Origin: Acidobacteriota bacterium
GTDB taxonomy: Bacteria > Acidobacteriota > Holophagae > Thermotomaculales > Thermotomaculaceae
NCBI GenBank assembly: GCA_013152385.1
Contig: JAADGL010000041.1
Location: 1-62,374, forward strand
DNA length: 62,374 bases
Direction: 5' to 3'
The position numbers and the translations under genes are program-made. Shown piece by piece: positions 47,598 through 56,267 of this stretch (position 1 is its first letter; each line of letters begins with the position of its first letter). The notes beneath the pieces are model-generated. The model was given only the letters and a program-made list of their open reading frames with translations. It did not search any database and had not been told where the DNA came from.

Positions 47598-47945
47598 TCT
47601 TTTCCTCCCGCCATGATTTATGCAGCCTTTTCCGCCTTATCTCTGTTTTCAGGCAATTTATCAATACCTTCAATATCAGGGAATTCGGGAACATGACCTT
47701 ACCCCATTTTCTGTACCAGTTACTATGAGAGTACCACAGTTGATAACTCAACCCCCGAATCAAACCATCTAAAAAATCTTACCGGAAGATATATCGTCAA
47801 GCCATGAAAACTGGGGGTAAAACGGGATACAGGCACCGCAGACGTTGCCAGTCCCCGTTTTGCGGCACTCTTCACTTCCCCCTCCCCAAGACTTCCTGAA
47901 AATCTGGTACAATCACAGTGCGACTAATTTAAGTACGGAGGAAAA
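47598..47945. other. Intergenic region with possible decayed gene fragment
   Basis: A 348-base gap between divergent genes. Part of the left side (47618-47698, minus strand) is open for 27 codons and reads HVPEFPDIEGIDKLPENRD then KAEKAA and a stop, which looks like a genuine C-terminus. It is cut by stop codons upstream and has no start codon. On the right a TACAAT (47908-47913) may be the -10 of the dehydrogenase gene. Confidence 0.35.
47618..47698 (-). pseudogene. Possible remnant of a gene C-terminus
   Basis: Twenty-seven codons ending in TAA look protein-like (Pro, Glu, Ile and Asp patterned) but have no start codon and are preceded by in-frame stops. I do not know the parent gene. It could also be chance. 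Confidence 0.2.
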
Positions 47946-49274
47946 ATGACGCAGTTTAATCCCAACGCTTCCATTGATGAATTCCTGTCGTTTTTGAAAG
48001 AAAACGGCATTGCGCGGGCCTGGTGGGTATTTGATTACGAAAACAATGAAATTCTCACAAGCCATAAGGTTCTGACAGGATTGAGTAAGCATTTCCGGTC
48101 TGAAATGCCGGATTTTGACCGGCATGAAGGAATTTTTCTCCAAGTCGGCCCCGAAACCGGTACACTGCAAGGCGTATTTGTCCACCATACCAATCGGGGG
48201 CAGGCAGCGGGAGGAACCCGCTTCTGGTTCTACGATAGAATTGAAGATTTCCTTTTTGACGGAATCCGGCTCTCAAAGGGAATGACGTACAAAAACGCGC
48301 TGGCGGACCTCTGGTGGGGCGGCGGAAAAGGCGTCATCGCAGTTCCCTCCGGACAGGACAGAAATGACCCCGTTTTCCGTAAAACCCTCTACACCGAATA
48401 TGCAAAATTTGTTACTTCGCTGAAAGGCTGCTATGTCACTGCCGAAGATGTCGGCACCCTGCCGAAAGATATGGATACCATTTTTTCCGCGACCCGTTTT
48501 ACCACCTGCATCCCGGAAGAAAAGGGCGGCAGCGGCAATCCCTCGAAGCTCACCGGTGTCGGTGTGGCCCGGGCAATGGAAGGCGCCCTGGACGCCCTCG
48601 GCATGAAAGGAATTCCCGGAAAAACCGTATCCGTACAGGGAAGCGGCCACGTTGCCCGGTTTATGACGGAAGAACTGCTGAAAAAAGGTGTGGGAAGAGT
48701 TATTCTGCACGATATTTTTCAATCCTCACTGGACACGGCAAAAGATATGTTCGGCACAGAATCCCGGGTGGAATACAGGCTTATCGAAAAAGGGGATATG
48801 TCTCCGCTGTTTGAAAATGCGGACGTTGTTTCCCCCTGCGCTACCGGCGGTACACTGAATGACAATACAATTCCGAAAATCCGCGCCGCCATCATTGCCG
48901 GAGGTGCCAATAACCAGCTGGAAGACGAAGCCCGCCACGCGAAGATGCTCCAGGAAAGAGAAATTGTATATACACCGGATTTTCTGAATAACCGCATGGG
49001 AATTGTCAACTGTGCCAACGAACAATACGGCTATGTAAACAACGACCCTGCAATTTACCGGCACCTGAATTACGAATGGGAAAACGCAATCTATGTGCTG
49101 ACAAAAAATATTGTCCTGGACTCCAAGAAAAGCGGTATGACCACTTACGAACAGGCGCTTCATATGACCCAGAAAAAAATGCGGGAACCCCATCCCATCT
49201 GGGGGAACCGGAGCCGGCAGATTATTCGATCTCTAATTGAAAAAAACAAAAGTCAACGGGGCAGTACAAAATGA
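47946..49274 (+). CDS. Leucine/glutamate dehydrogenase-family enzyme
   Basis: An NAD(P)-dependent amino acid dehydrogenase of the Glu/Leu/Phe/Val family. KGMTYKNALADLWWGGGKG carries the substrate and catalytic lysines (about K116 and K128), and the cofactor loop is VQGSGHVARF. The best match is leucine dehydrogenase-like, but the protein (442 residues) is about 75 longer than typical leucine dehydrogenases and has Trp-Trp where small residues are usual. Substrate is uncertain. GGAGG precedes the ATG; the ankyrin gene overlaps its stop by four bases. Confidence 0.85.
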   Translation: MTQFNPNASIDEFLSFLKENGIARAWWVFDYENNEILTSHKVLTGLSKHFRSEMPDFDRHEGIFLQVGPETGTLQGVFVHHTNRGQAAGGTRFWFYDRIEDFLFDGIRLSKGMTYKNALADLWWGGGKGVIAVPSGQDRNDPVFRKTLYTEYAKFVTSLKGCYVTAEDVGTLPKDMDTIFSATRFTTCIPEEKGGSGNPSKLTGVGVARAMEGALDALGMKGIPGKTVSVQGSGHVARFMTEELLKKGVGRVILHDIFQSSLDTAKDMFGTESRVEYRLIEKGDMSPLFENADVVSPCATGGTLNDNTIPKIRAAIIAGGANNQLEDEARHAKMLQEREIVYTPDFLNNRMGIVNCANEQYGYVNNDPAIYRHLNYEWENAIYVLTKNIVLDSKKSGMTTYEQALHMTQKKMREPHPIWGNRSRQIIRSLIEKNKSQRGSTK

Positions 49275-50128
49275 ATTTGTTTTTGAAAATAACCGCGTTG
49301 ACTGCAATAGTTTTTATTCCGGGCGCTTGTCTGCAACGGGGGCACAATGCCCCTGAAGCGGACAAAACCAGAATTCAGGCATTGTACAGAGCCTGTGAAA
49401 CCGGCAATGTGAAACTTGCGGAATCTTTTTTGAAAGAGGGTGTGAATCCCAACGGCACTGCCGGACTGAACCCCCTTCTCATTGCCGCTTTGGACGGCCG
49501 CTTGAACATTGTAAAACTGCTGATCCGGTACGGGGCGAATGTGAATTTCAAAAACTATTTTGGTGCATCCCCTCTCCATAATGCCGCATGGAAAAACCGC
49601 AAAGCAGTAGCGGCTTTTCTCCTGTCGCATGGAGCTGAAATTAACGGACGGGACAAAGACGGAGAAACCCCTCTGAATTTTGCCGTCGGATTCGGCCATG
49701 AGGAAATGGCAGAATTATTAATTTCAAACGGAGCAAATGTCCACACCCGTGACAATGCCGGAATGACTCTTTTTCACTGGGCCGCATTCAGGGGCAGAAA
49801 CAATATGCTTGCGTTCTGTATGCAAAAAGGGCTGAACATTAACGGAAGAGACCACGAGGGACGGACCCCGCTTGTCTACGCGGTACTCGGGGGCTATCCC
49901 ACCACAATTTCCCGGCTTGTCCGCCTCGGTGCCAAACCCAACATAAAAGATAAAGAAAACCGGAATGCCATGGACTGGGCCATCATTACAAAACAGAAAA
50001 AGGTCATTGAGGCTCTGAAAAAACTGGGAATGAGGGAACCGGATATCACCGGTTCCGGGGGAAATAATATTGAGGTTCATGTCCGGGAACAAAAAAGGGA
50101 AATACTGAAAGATCAGGAAGAAAAATAA
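49271..50128 (+). CDS. Ankyrin-repeat lipoprotein
   Basis: The N-terminus ends in a lipobox (FIPGAC, Cys20). About six ankyrin repeats follow (about residues 36-255), with the usual G-x-TPL-x-x-A and V-x-x-LL-x-x-GA patterns, such as HGAEINGRDKDGETPLNFA and NGANVHTRDNAG. A charged tail ends the protein. Such lipoproteins face the periplasm and usually mediate protein binding. Translation is coupled to the preceding dehydrogenase, although the two should reach different compartments. Confidence 0.88.
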   Translation: MNLFLKITALTAIVFIPGACLQRGHNAPEADKTRIQALYRACETGNVKLAESFLKEGVNPNGTAGLNPLLIAALDGRLNIVKLLIRYGANVNFKNYFGASPLHNAAWKNRKAVAAFLLSHGAEINGRDKDGETPLNFAVGFGHEEMAELLISNGANVHTRDNAGMTLFHWAAFRGRNNMLAFCMQKGLNINGRDHEGRTPLVYAVLGGYPTTISRLVRLGAKPNIKDKENRNAMDWAIITKQKKVIEALKKLGMREPDITGSGGNNIEVHVREQKREILKDQEEK

Positions 50129-50163
50129 GAAAACCCCTATGCGGCCAGCGGGAAATAATTCTG

Positions 50164-51426
50164 TCAGCTGAAACTGTCAAAATGTTTTTTGACTGTCTTC
50201 TTCACATCGGCAAGAATCTCTTCCTCGCCGGGTACATAACCGTCTTCCATCAATACCTGTCCGTTGCATACAGTGGTGTCCACCAGCGTACCGGAAGCGG
50301 CATACACCAGATTTGAAACCGGATTGTGCAGCGGGGTGATAATCGGATGGGATTTCAGCAGAATCAAATCGGCAGCGTCTCCTTCTTTCAGTTTTCCCAC
50401 CGGAATGCCGAGGATACGGAACCCTTCGGTAGCAATTTGAAGAATCCCATCGGCATCCGGCATGTCTGCCGAATCATTCCGCCATTTCTGCAGTAAAGCG
50501 GCGGTTTTCATCTCATCCACCATGTCCAGATTGTTGTTGGATGCCGCACCGTCGGTACCAAGGGCAATCCGGATTCCCCGTTCCATCAAATCCTTCATGG
50601 GCATCACACCGCCCACAGAAAGTTTCATATTGGAAACCGGAGACGCGACGCCGATACAATTCCGCTCTGCCAGCAAATCCATATCCGCGTAATTCAGCCA
50701 CACAAGATGCGCGAGAAAAGACTTGTCTGTCAGCAGCCCCGCCTCATCCAGGCATTGTGGCGGGCGTTTGCCATACTTCTTCAGTGATTCTTCCACCTCA
50801 TCAAGGGTTTCGGACAGGTGAATGTGAATGTATGTATTGTATTGGGAAGCCATTTCCCCGGCAAACCGCAGCCCGGCCTCCGATACCGTATAAATGGCAT
50901 GGGGGCCCAGTGCCAGCCGTATCCGGCCATTCTTACCGAAATAACGGTCAAAGACAGCTTTTGTCCGCTTTTCATTGGCTTTTTGACGTTCGGCATCAAA
51001 CATGTCAATCATCACCGCGGACAGCACCGCCCGAACCCCCATTTCTTCCACCGCCTGCCAGGCTGCGTCAAAATGCCAGTACATATCGTTGAACAGCGTG
51101 GTTCCGGTTTTAATCATCTCTAAAATAGCAAGGCGCGTCCCGGCATAAACGTCCTCTTCGGTGAAAGTATATTCAATGGGCCAGATTTTCTTTTCCAGCC
51201 ATTCCATCAGCGGCATGTCATCCGCAAATCCGCGGAAAAGCGTCATCCCCGCATGGGTGTGCATATTGGCAAAAGCAGGATAGAGAATTTTTCCGGAGGC
51301 CTGAATCGTTTTGTCCGCTTCCTCTTCAATAGAAGTCGCAATACGTTTAATTTTTCCCGCCTCAATGAAAACGTCGCAGGATTCCCGGGTGAAGCAATGG
51401 ACAGCATTTTTTATCAGCAGAGACAT
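50164..51426 (-). CDS. mtaD: 5'-methylthioadenosine/S-adenosylhomocysteine deaminase
   Basis: An amidohydrolase of the MtaD/DadD type, which removes the 6-amino group of methylthioadenosine, S-adenosylhomocysteine or 5'-deoxyadenosine. The metal ligands are visible in NMHTHAGM (H56, H58), HIHLSET and GTDGAASNN, and the length of 420 residues is normal. The gene overlaps the phosphorylase gene by 13 bases, so its inosine product would be used at once. Some family members deaminate aminofutalosine, so a side role in menaquinone synthesis is possible. Confidence 0.88.
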   Translation of the reverse strand: MSLLIKNAVHCFTRESCDVFIEAGKIKRIATSIEEEADKTIQASGKILYPAFANMHTHAGMTLFRGFADDMPLMEWLEKKIWPIEYTFTEEDVYAGTRLAILEMIKTGTTLFNDMYWHFDAAWQAVEEMGVRAVLSAVMIDMFDAERQKANEKRTKAVFDRYFGKNGRIRLALGPHAIYTVSEAGLRFAGEMASQYNTYIHIHLSETLDEVEESLKKYGKRPPQCLDEAGLLTDKSFLAHLVWLNYADMDLLAERNCIGVASPVSNMKLSVGGVMPMKDLMERGIRIALGTDGAASNNNLDMVDEMKTAALLQKWRNDSADMPDADGILQIATEGFRILGIPVGKLKEGDAADLILLKSHPIITPLHNPVSNLVYAASGTLVDTTVCNGQVLMEDGYVPGEEEILADVKKTVKKHFDSFS

Positions 51427-52103
51427 TGCAGCAGCTCCTCCAAAAAAGCATCCATTTCAGCCTGATTTGCCTCAACAAGCCTTGTGAATGATTCAAAATC
51501 AAGCATATCCGGCGAAATTCCATTTGCATAATTGTCCACCATGCAGACAGACGCATATTCCAGGCCCAACTCGCAGGCTATGGTAGCTTCCGAACCCAGA
51601 GTCATTCCCACGACATCGGCGAAATTTGCCATCAGGCGAATCTCCGCCGGTGTTTCAAACCGGGGGCCGGTCGTCTGCCAGTACACCACATCCGGCAGCG
51701 GACACTTCACACAGCCTTTAATCTCGTTCCCGATATCCTGGGACAAAGACGGTGTAATGTGAATTCTACATTCGGAATCAATGGTCGGAATATTGTAAAA
51801 AGAAATGAAATCCCGAACCATACAGCAGGTACCCGGCGCAATTTCCCTCTTCAATGACCCCACTGAGTTAATTGCCACCACACGGTAAATATTCCGCATT
51901 TTTACCGCCGACAAATTCGCCTTATGATTGATTTTATGGGGCGGATTATTCTGAACGCCATGGCGCTGAATCAGCATTGCCCGGCCGGTATAGTAGGCTG
52001 TAACCGCCCCGTAAGGGGTGCGGATTGTCTCCTCTTTCGCATCCGCCAGCACCCTGGATTCAAACAGGTTGCTGCCGCCGATAATGGCAATTTTCCTATC
52101 CAC
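51414..52103 (-). CDS. MTAP/MTIP-family purine nucleoside phosphorylase
   Basis: A 229-residue member of the methylthioadenosine phosphorylase family. The phosphate/ribose motifs are GGSNLFES, RHGVQNNPPHKINHKANL and NSVGSL, and TTGPRFETPAEI is the purine-site segment. The NNPPHKIN pattern resembles bacterial and archaeal methylthioinosine phosphorylases (MTIP) more than classic MTAP. Its neighbour is a deaminase that makes the inosine form. The start is a GTG at 52103 with GGAG six bases upstream. The exact substrate is inferred from neighbours. Confidence 0.8.
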   Translation of the reverse strand: MDRKIAIIGGSNLFESRVLADAKEETIRTPYGAVTAYYTGRAMLIQRHGVQNNPPHKINHKANLSAVKMRNIYRVVAINSVGSLKREIAPGTCCMVRDFISFYNIPTIDSECRIHITPSLSQDIGNEIKGCVKCPLPDVVYWQTTGPRFETPAEIRLMANFADVVGMTLGSEATIACELGLEYASVCMVDNYANGISPDMLDFESFTRLVEANQAEMDAFLEELLQCLC

Positions 52104-52920
52104 TTACAACTCCTATCATTTCCCGGATCAGCTTCGCTGCGGTAATGGTTGAAATTCCGCTGATATCAATGTGAGGGGCCAGTTCCACAAAATCGGCTGC
52201 AACAACACGTTTCCCCCGGAAGAACGCCAATTCGGAAATCAATTCATCAAAACTCAATCCGCCCGGTTCCGGCGTTCCGGTACCGGGGAAAACCGCCGGG
52301 TCCAGCACATCCATGTCAATAGTCACATAAAGCGGGATGTCGGCGGCAATTCCTTCCAGAACAGCTGTTAAAGAGTCTTTCATAAAGCCATTTTCCCTGG
52401 AAAACCGCCATTCTTCCCGGGTACCCGAACGGATATGAAACTGATGAAAATGCTCTTCTGGCAGAAAATCCAAAATCCGCCGCATCACTGTGGCGTGGGA
52501 AAACCGCTCCCCGAGATAGTCATTCCGGAGATCCATATGCGCGTCAAACTGAAACACACGGAGATCGGGATATTTTCGAAACGCGCTGTGAATCAGCGAA
52601 TACGATACCAGATGTTCACCCCCGATTCCGAAAAGAATCACTCCGGCATCGAAAAACCCGTCCGCATCGGCTTCAATCTCATGAAGTACCCGTTTTTTGG
52701 CCCCGAAGGGCAGGGAAAGATCACCGGTATCTGTAAAGGGAATCTCCTCAATATCAACATCAAACCGGGGGGAATAACTTTCAATCCCCTCCGAATGCGT
52801 CCGGATTTCCATCGGCCCGAAACGGGAACCTGGCTTATACGATGCTGTGCCGTCATACGGATATCCCCGAAGAATAATCCGGGAACCTTCAATTTCTTTC
52901 CGGGAACCCATAAAGCGCAT
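52096..52920 (-). CDS. speB: Agmatinase-family ureohydrolase SpeB
   Basis: Agmatinase converts agmatine to putrescine and urea. The 274-residue protein has all manganese-binding motifs: GGEHLVSY, FDAHMDLRNDY, SHATVMR and TIDMDVLDP. The PGTGTPEPGG substrate loop is typical of agmatinase rather than arginase. It lies upstream of the deaminase-phosphorylase pair and overlaps both neighbours, which suggests that putrescine synthesis and by-product recycling are encoded together. Spermidine synthase is not seen here. Confidence 0.92.
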   Translation of the reverse strand: MRFMGSRKEIEGSRIILRGYPYDGTASYKPGSRFGPMEIRTHSEGIESYSPRFDVDIEEIPFTDTGDLSLPFGAKKRVLHEIEADADGFFDAGVILFGIGGEHLVSYSLIHSAFRKYPDLRVFQFDAHMDLRNDYLGERFSHATVMRRILDFLPEEHFHQFHIRSGTREEWRFSRENGFMKDSLTAVLEGIAADIPLYVTIDMDVLDPAVFPGTGTPEPGGLSFDELISELAFFRGKRVVAADFVELAPHIDISGISTITAAKLIREMIGVVSG

Positions 52921-53348
52921 CAGCGGCGCTCCTGGTGAACAAATTTCCGAACCGCATCTTCCTCATATCCGCTCTCAATGACACACTCCGCGTCAATTCC
53001 GCCCCGGACATTGTACCTTGTGTAAACCCGGAGGAAATGAGGCGCGAGAAGCCCCGCGAGATGATCAAAAATCATGGAAGTCGCATCTTCCTGATAAATT
53101 CCGACATTTCGAAAAGACATAAAATAATATTTCAAGGATTTCAGCTCCACCAGTTTCCGCTGCGGAATATACCGAATCTCCACCCTCGCGATATCAGGAA
53201 GGCCGGAATATGGGCAGACCGCAGAAAACTCATCGGTTGTATAAGAAATTAACTGAGGACGGCCGTCATAATCAATCCCTTCCAGAAGTTCCGGCCGGAT
53301 ACTGGTTGTGGACTCAAACGGCAGTGCCATTCCATCTGCTTTCGCCAT
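52920..53348 (-). CDS. queF: NADPH-dependent 7-cyano-7-deazaguanine reductase QueF
   Basis: QueF reduces preQ0 to preQ1 in queuosine synthesis. The catalytic Cys45 and Asp52 lie in SAVCPYSGLPD, and the later LKSLKYYFMSFRN motif fits the family. The ATG at 53348 gives a 142-residue protein with GGGAGGGG in front. The stop overlaps the speB start by one base (TGATG). The other queuosine genes are not in the window. Confidence 0.93.
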   Translation of the reverse strand: MAKADGMALPFESTTSIRPELLEGIDYDGRPQLISYTTDEFSAVCPYSGLPDIARVEIRYIPQRKLVELKSLKYYFMSFRNVGIYQEDATSMIFDHLAGLLAPHFLRVYTRYNVRGGIDAECVIESGYEEDAVRKFVHQERR

Positions 53349-53379
53349 AATTCCCCTCCCTGCGGATTTCCGCCTCCCC

Positions 53380-53408
53380 ATTTTAGAAGTTCCCCTCTCC
53401 TTTGGCAA
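53380..53408 (-). promoter_or_regulatory. Candidate promoter of queF-speB-MTIP-mtaD
   Basis: On the minus strand TTGCCA (53408-53403) and TAAAAT (53385-53380) are 17 bases apart, five matches to consensus in each box. The short leader contains a GCGGAAATCCGC hairpin just before the ribosome-binding site of queF. No preQ1 riboswitch is evident. Confidence 0.65.
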
Positions 53409-53451
53409 GGAACAATCCCCGAAAGGCAGACCGGCAGATTGACTTGTCCCC

Positions 53452-54054
53452 CTATCCTGCCCGGAGCTCCGTGCCGTTTATCAGACGGCGGATATTCGAA
53501 CGGTGGGAAAAGATAATGAGAATCAAATAAAGGCCTGTAATAGCAACGGTTGAAACCAATCCTCCGAAAAACAGGAAATCAGCAAACGCAATCATAAAAG
53601 CGGCAATGGCCCCGGTGATGGAAGCGGCCGAAACCAACCGGAACCGCCACACAATAAACACAAACGCGCACAGCCCCGCAAAAAAACTCAACAAACTGAG
53701 CGCGGCAACAACCCCGGCCGCGGTACTGACGCCTTTACCACCTGAAAAACCGGCATAAAGGGGGTAAATATGACCGAGAACAACAAAAAATGCCGCAAAA
53801 ACGACCCAGGGAAAACCAAGTTGAAAACTGCGGCAGATCAGAATAACAGCCGTGCCCTTCCCGGCATCAAGGAGAAAAACAGCAATTGCGGGGACAATTC
53901 CGAACACACGGTACATATTGGTTGCCCCGGCGTTTCCACTTCCTTCATCTCGGACATCCTTCCCGTAAAAAACCTGCCCAGTCCAGACGGCAAAAGGAAT
54001 GGAACCAATCAAATACGGAAGCAGAACCGGCAGAAACAAATAATTGAGCATCAT
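53452..54054 (-). CDS. plsY: Glycerol-3-phosphate acyltransferase PlsY
   Basis: PlsY uses acyl-phosphate to acylate glycerol-3-phosphate, the first step in membrane phospholipid synthesis. The 200-residue protein has five or so membrane helices and the conserved SIPFAVW, GSGNAGATN and FSGGKGVSTAAG loops. Two adjacent ATG codons (54054, 54051) are possible starts. It follows the TPR gene by 39 bases. Confidence 0.95.
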   Translation of the reverse strand: MMLNYLFLPVLLPYLIGSIPFAVWTGQVFYGKDVRDEGSGNAGATNMYRVFGIVPAIAVFLLDAGKGTAVILICRSFQLGFPWVVFAAFFVVLGHIYPLYAGFSGGKGVSTAAGVVAALSLLSFFAGLCAFVFIVWRFRLVSAASITGAIAAFMIAFADFLFFGGLVSTVAITGLYLILIIFSHRSNIRRLINGTELRAG

Positions 54055-54093
54055 TGTGAATCGATTAAATCAGATTTCAGTGAAATCGGAATT

Positions 54094-55692
54094 TCAGCCA
54101 AAATTAAAATCCATATCCTTCAACTGCCGGATCAATGGAAGTTCACTGACATCACCGAGGCGAAGGAGCGTGTCAATTTCCTGCTCCTTAATCCCAAAAT
54201 TTCTGAGATGGTTCTGAGCACCCCGGATGGAAGTTCCGGCACTCCGGCAGGCGAGAAGACGAACTTCCCATGCCCCGATCGCCTTTTCCTTCAGTTCCTT
54301 TTTCTCCTGTTCCGACTTCACACGGTTATATTTTTTCTCATAAAGGTAGGCAAGGTTATTCGCGGTTTTCCGGTTATGCGGATCTGCTTTTAAAGAAGCC
54401 AGATAAGCCTGTTCCGCCCGGTGAAAATCCTGGTTACACTGCCAGGCAATTCCCAGATAATTCAACACCTGAGAATTATCCGGGGAAATTTCCCAGGCTT
54501 TTTTAACATAAGCCAACTGTTCCGAATACCGGCGACCGGACCGGCTGCATTCTGAAAGCCCGAGGTAAGCGGAAGTCTCCCCCGGATCCAGCTCCACCGC
54601 AATCTGAAACATCTCCTTTGCCTTTGCCGTCTTCTTCAGATTGAGATAGGCAAAACCTGTCTGGGTAATGGAAGGAATATGATGGGGATCCCGTTTCAGT
54701 GCTTCCCGGTAAAAATGAATGGATTTTTCCAGATTTCCCCGCTCCCGTTCCAGTTCTCCGAGATTGAAATACCCCAAGGCATACGCGGGGTTAAACACAA
54801 TGGCAGTATTAAAATAGTAACTGGCATCATCAAAATTACCCTGGAGAAAATGCGCGTACCCGATAAGGTTCAGAGCTTCCGCACGAATCTCTTTATCATC
54901 TTCAAACAAAAACAGCTTTTTAATTTCCGCAATGGCAATATCATAATCTCCCCGGCTCATAAAGAACTCAGCCATAAGGAAATAGGAACCCCAATCTTTC
55001 GGATTGAGGGAACGGGCCCGGGCAAAACTCTGAATCCCGCCCAGGATATTGTTATGATCCAGGTGATATTCACCGAGAAGGTGCCATGCCGCAACGAAAC
55101 AGGGTTCAATGCGTAATGATTCCGTTATCTTGGCAACCCCCTTGCCGCCTTCTCCGAGATCAAGATAGCACTTTCCGATCATTCGCATGGACCGGCAATT
55201 CCTCGGATTCAACCGGACAGATTCCCCGAAACATTTCAACGCTTCTGAAGTTTTTCCCAACGCGTGGAGAATATATCCCTTCACCTCATGGGCAACATCA
55301 TCGGAACCGTTCGCTTCAATCGCCTGTTCAATCAGGTTGACAGCAAGGACATCTTTTTCAAGAAAATAATTGATCAGCGACAGGTTCCGGACCAGCCCGG
55401 GATCTTCACGTTCCACATCCTCGCAGGATTCCAGAAAAGAGTCCAGCTCTTCTTTTATTCCCTCCAGTTCCCGATAGTTCTTAAACCCGGAAGCCAGAAT
55501 CAGCTCATACCAGCCGGCCCAGTTCAATCGGTCTTTCTCAATGGATTTCCGGGCACTTTCAATCGCGTGATCATAATATGAACGATAATTATATTCCCGC
55601 GCAAGACGGGCCAGGTTCTCAGAAGTAGGATCATTTTCGATATTCGCCAGCAGTTGTCTGAACTGCTCCTGACTGAAAAAAACGTCACTCAT
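54094..55692 (-). CDS. TPR-repeat protein
   Basis: A 532-residue soluble protein built of about 12 tetratricopeptide repeats (clear ones at about 25-410), with no signal peptide. Patterns such as AYALGYFNLGELERERGN and SVRLNPRNCRSMRMIGKCY are typical. The C-terminal 120 residues look helical and charged and are not TPR. Proteins like this are usually scaffolds. GAGGGAAACA precedes the ATG. Its neighbours are plsY and hslV and give no clear role. Confidence 0.88.
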   Translation of the reverse strand: MSDVFFSQEQFRQLLANIENDPTSENLARLAREYNYRSYYDHAIESARKSIEKDRLNWAGWYELILASGFKNYRELEGIKEELDSFLESCEDVEREDPGLVRNLSLINYFLEKDVLAVNLIEQAIEANGSDDVAHEVKGYILHALGKTSEALKCFGESVRLNPRNCRSMRMIGKCYLDLGEGGKGVAKITESLRIEPCFVAAWHLLGEYHLDHNNILGGIQSFARARSLNPKDWGSYFLMAEFFMSRGDYDIAIAEIKKLFLFEDDKEIRAEALNLIGYAHFLQGNFDDASYYFNTAIVFNPAYALGYFNLGELERERGNLEKSIHFYREALKRDPHHIPSITQTGFAYLNLKKTAKAKEMFQIAVELDPGETSAYLGLSECSRSGRRYSEQLAYVKKAWEISPDNSQVLNYLGIAWQCNQDFHRAEQAYLASLKADPHNRKTANNLAYLYEKKYNRVKSEQEKKELKEKAIGAWEVRLLACRSAGTSIRGAQNHLRNFGIKEQEIDTLLRLGDVSELPLIRQLKDMDFNFG

Positions 55693-55739
55693 TGTTTCCC
55701 TCTGACTTCGTTGTGGCCTGCTTAAATGATACCGCTTTT

Positions 55740-56267
55740 CTATATTTTTTCCAATGTAAAATGATTGTTGGTGTAAATGCAGATACCGGAAGCAATCTCC
55801 ATTGCTTTCTTCGCGAGCTCAGCCGGTTCAAGTTCGGTATTCTCTTCCAGCGCTTTGGCAGCAGCAAAGGCATACGGCCCGCCGGAGCCAATGGCCAGCA
55901 CCGGTTCATCCGGCTCAATCACATCACCGGCGCCGGAAACCAGAAAAACCCGGTCTTTATCGGCGGTAATCATCATCGCCTCCAAACGCCTGAGGTATTT
56001 ATCCGTCCGCCAGTCTTTCGCCATTTCCACCACCGCCCGTTCCAGATTTCCCGAATATTTCTCCAGCTTACCTTCAAGGCGGGTAAATAGTGTAAACGCA
56101 TCCGCTGTTGAACCGGCAAAACCGACAATCACCCGATTATTGAAAATCCGACGAACTTTGGACGCCCGGTGTTTCATCACGGTATTTCCCAGCGTCACCT
56201 GCCCGTCACCGATGAGAATGGTTTCGTTTTTACCTTTCACACACAAAATTGTGGTTCCCTTAAACAT
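55740..56267 (-). CDS. hslV: ATP-dependent protease proteolytic subunit HslV
   Basis: HslV (ClpQ) is the proteasome-like peptidase that works with the HslU ATPase. The mature active-site Thr is likely Thr5, after a short propeptide (MFKG), followed by TILCVKGKN and the [11 protein letters not shown] segment. Size (175 residues) is normal. The ATG at 56267 overlaps the Nudix stop (TGATG). hslU usually follows directly, but here the next gene is a TPR gene and no hslU is in the window. Confidence 0.93.
   Translation of the reverse strand: MFKGTTILCVKGKNETILIGDGQVTLGNTVMKHRASKVRRIFNNRVIVGFAGSTADAFTLFTRLEGKLEKYSGNLERAVVEMAKDWRTDKYLRRLEAMMITADKDRVFLVSGAGDVIEPDEPVLAIGSGGPYAFAAAKALEENTELEPAELAKKAMEIASGICIYTNNHFTLEKI

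Noticed and set aside
47497-47763. An 88-codon minus-strand frame covering the start of the 47,019-47,597 gene
   Set aside because: It overlaps the better-supported start and signal anchor of that gene in another frame and has no ribosome-binding site of its own.
53349-53379. Possible preQ1 riboswitch before queF
   Set aside because: The leader is very short and has only a GCGG-AAAT-CCGC hairpin; the preQ1 aptamer sequence and its A-rich tail are absent.
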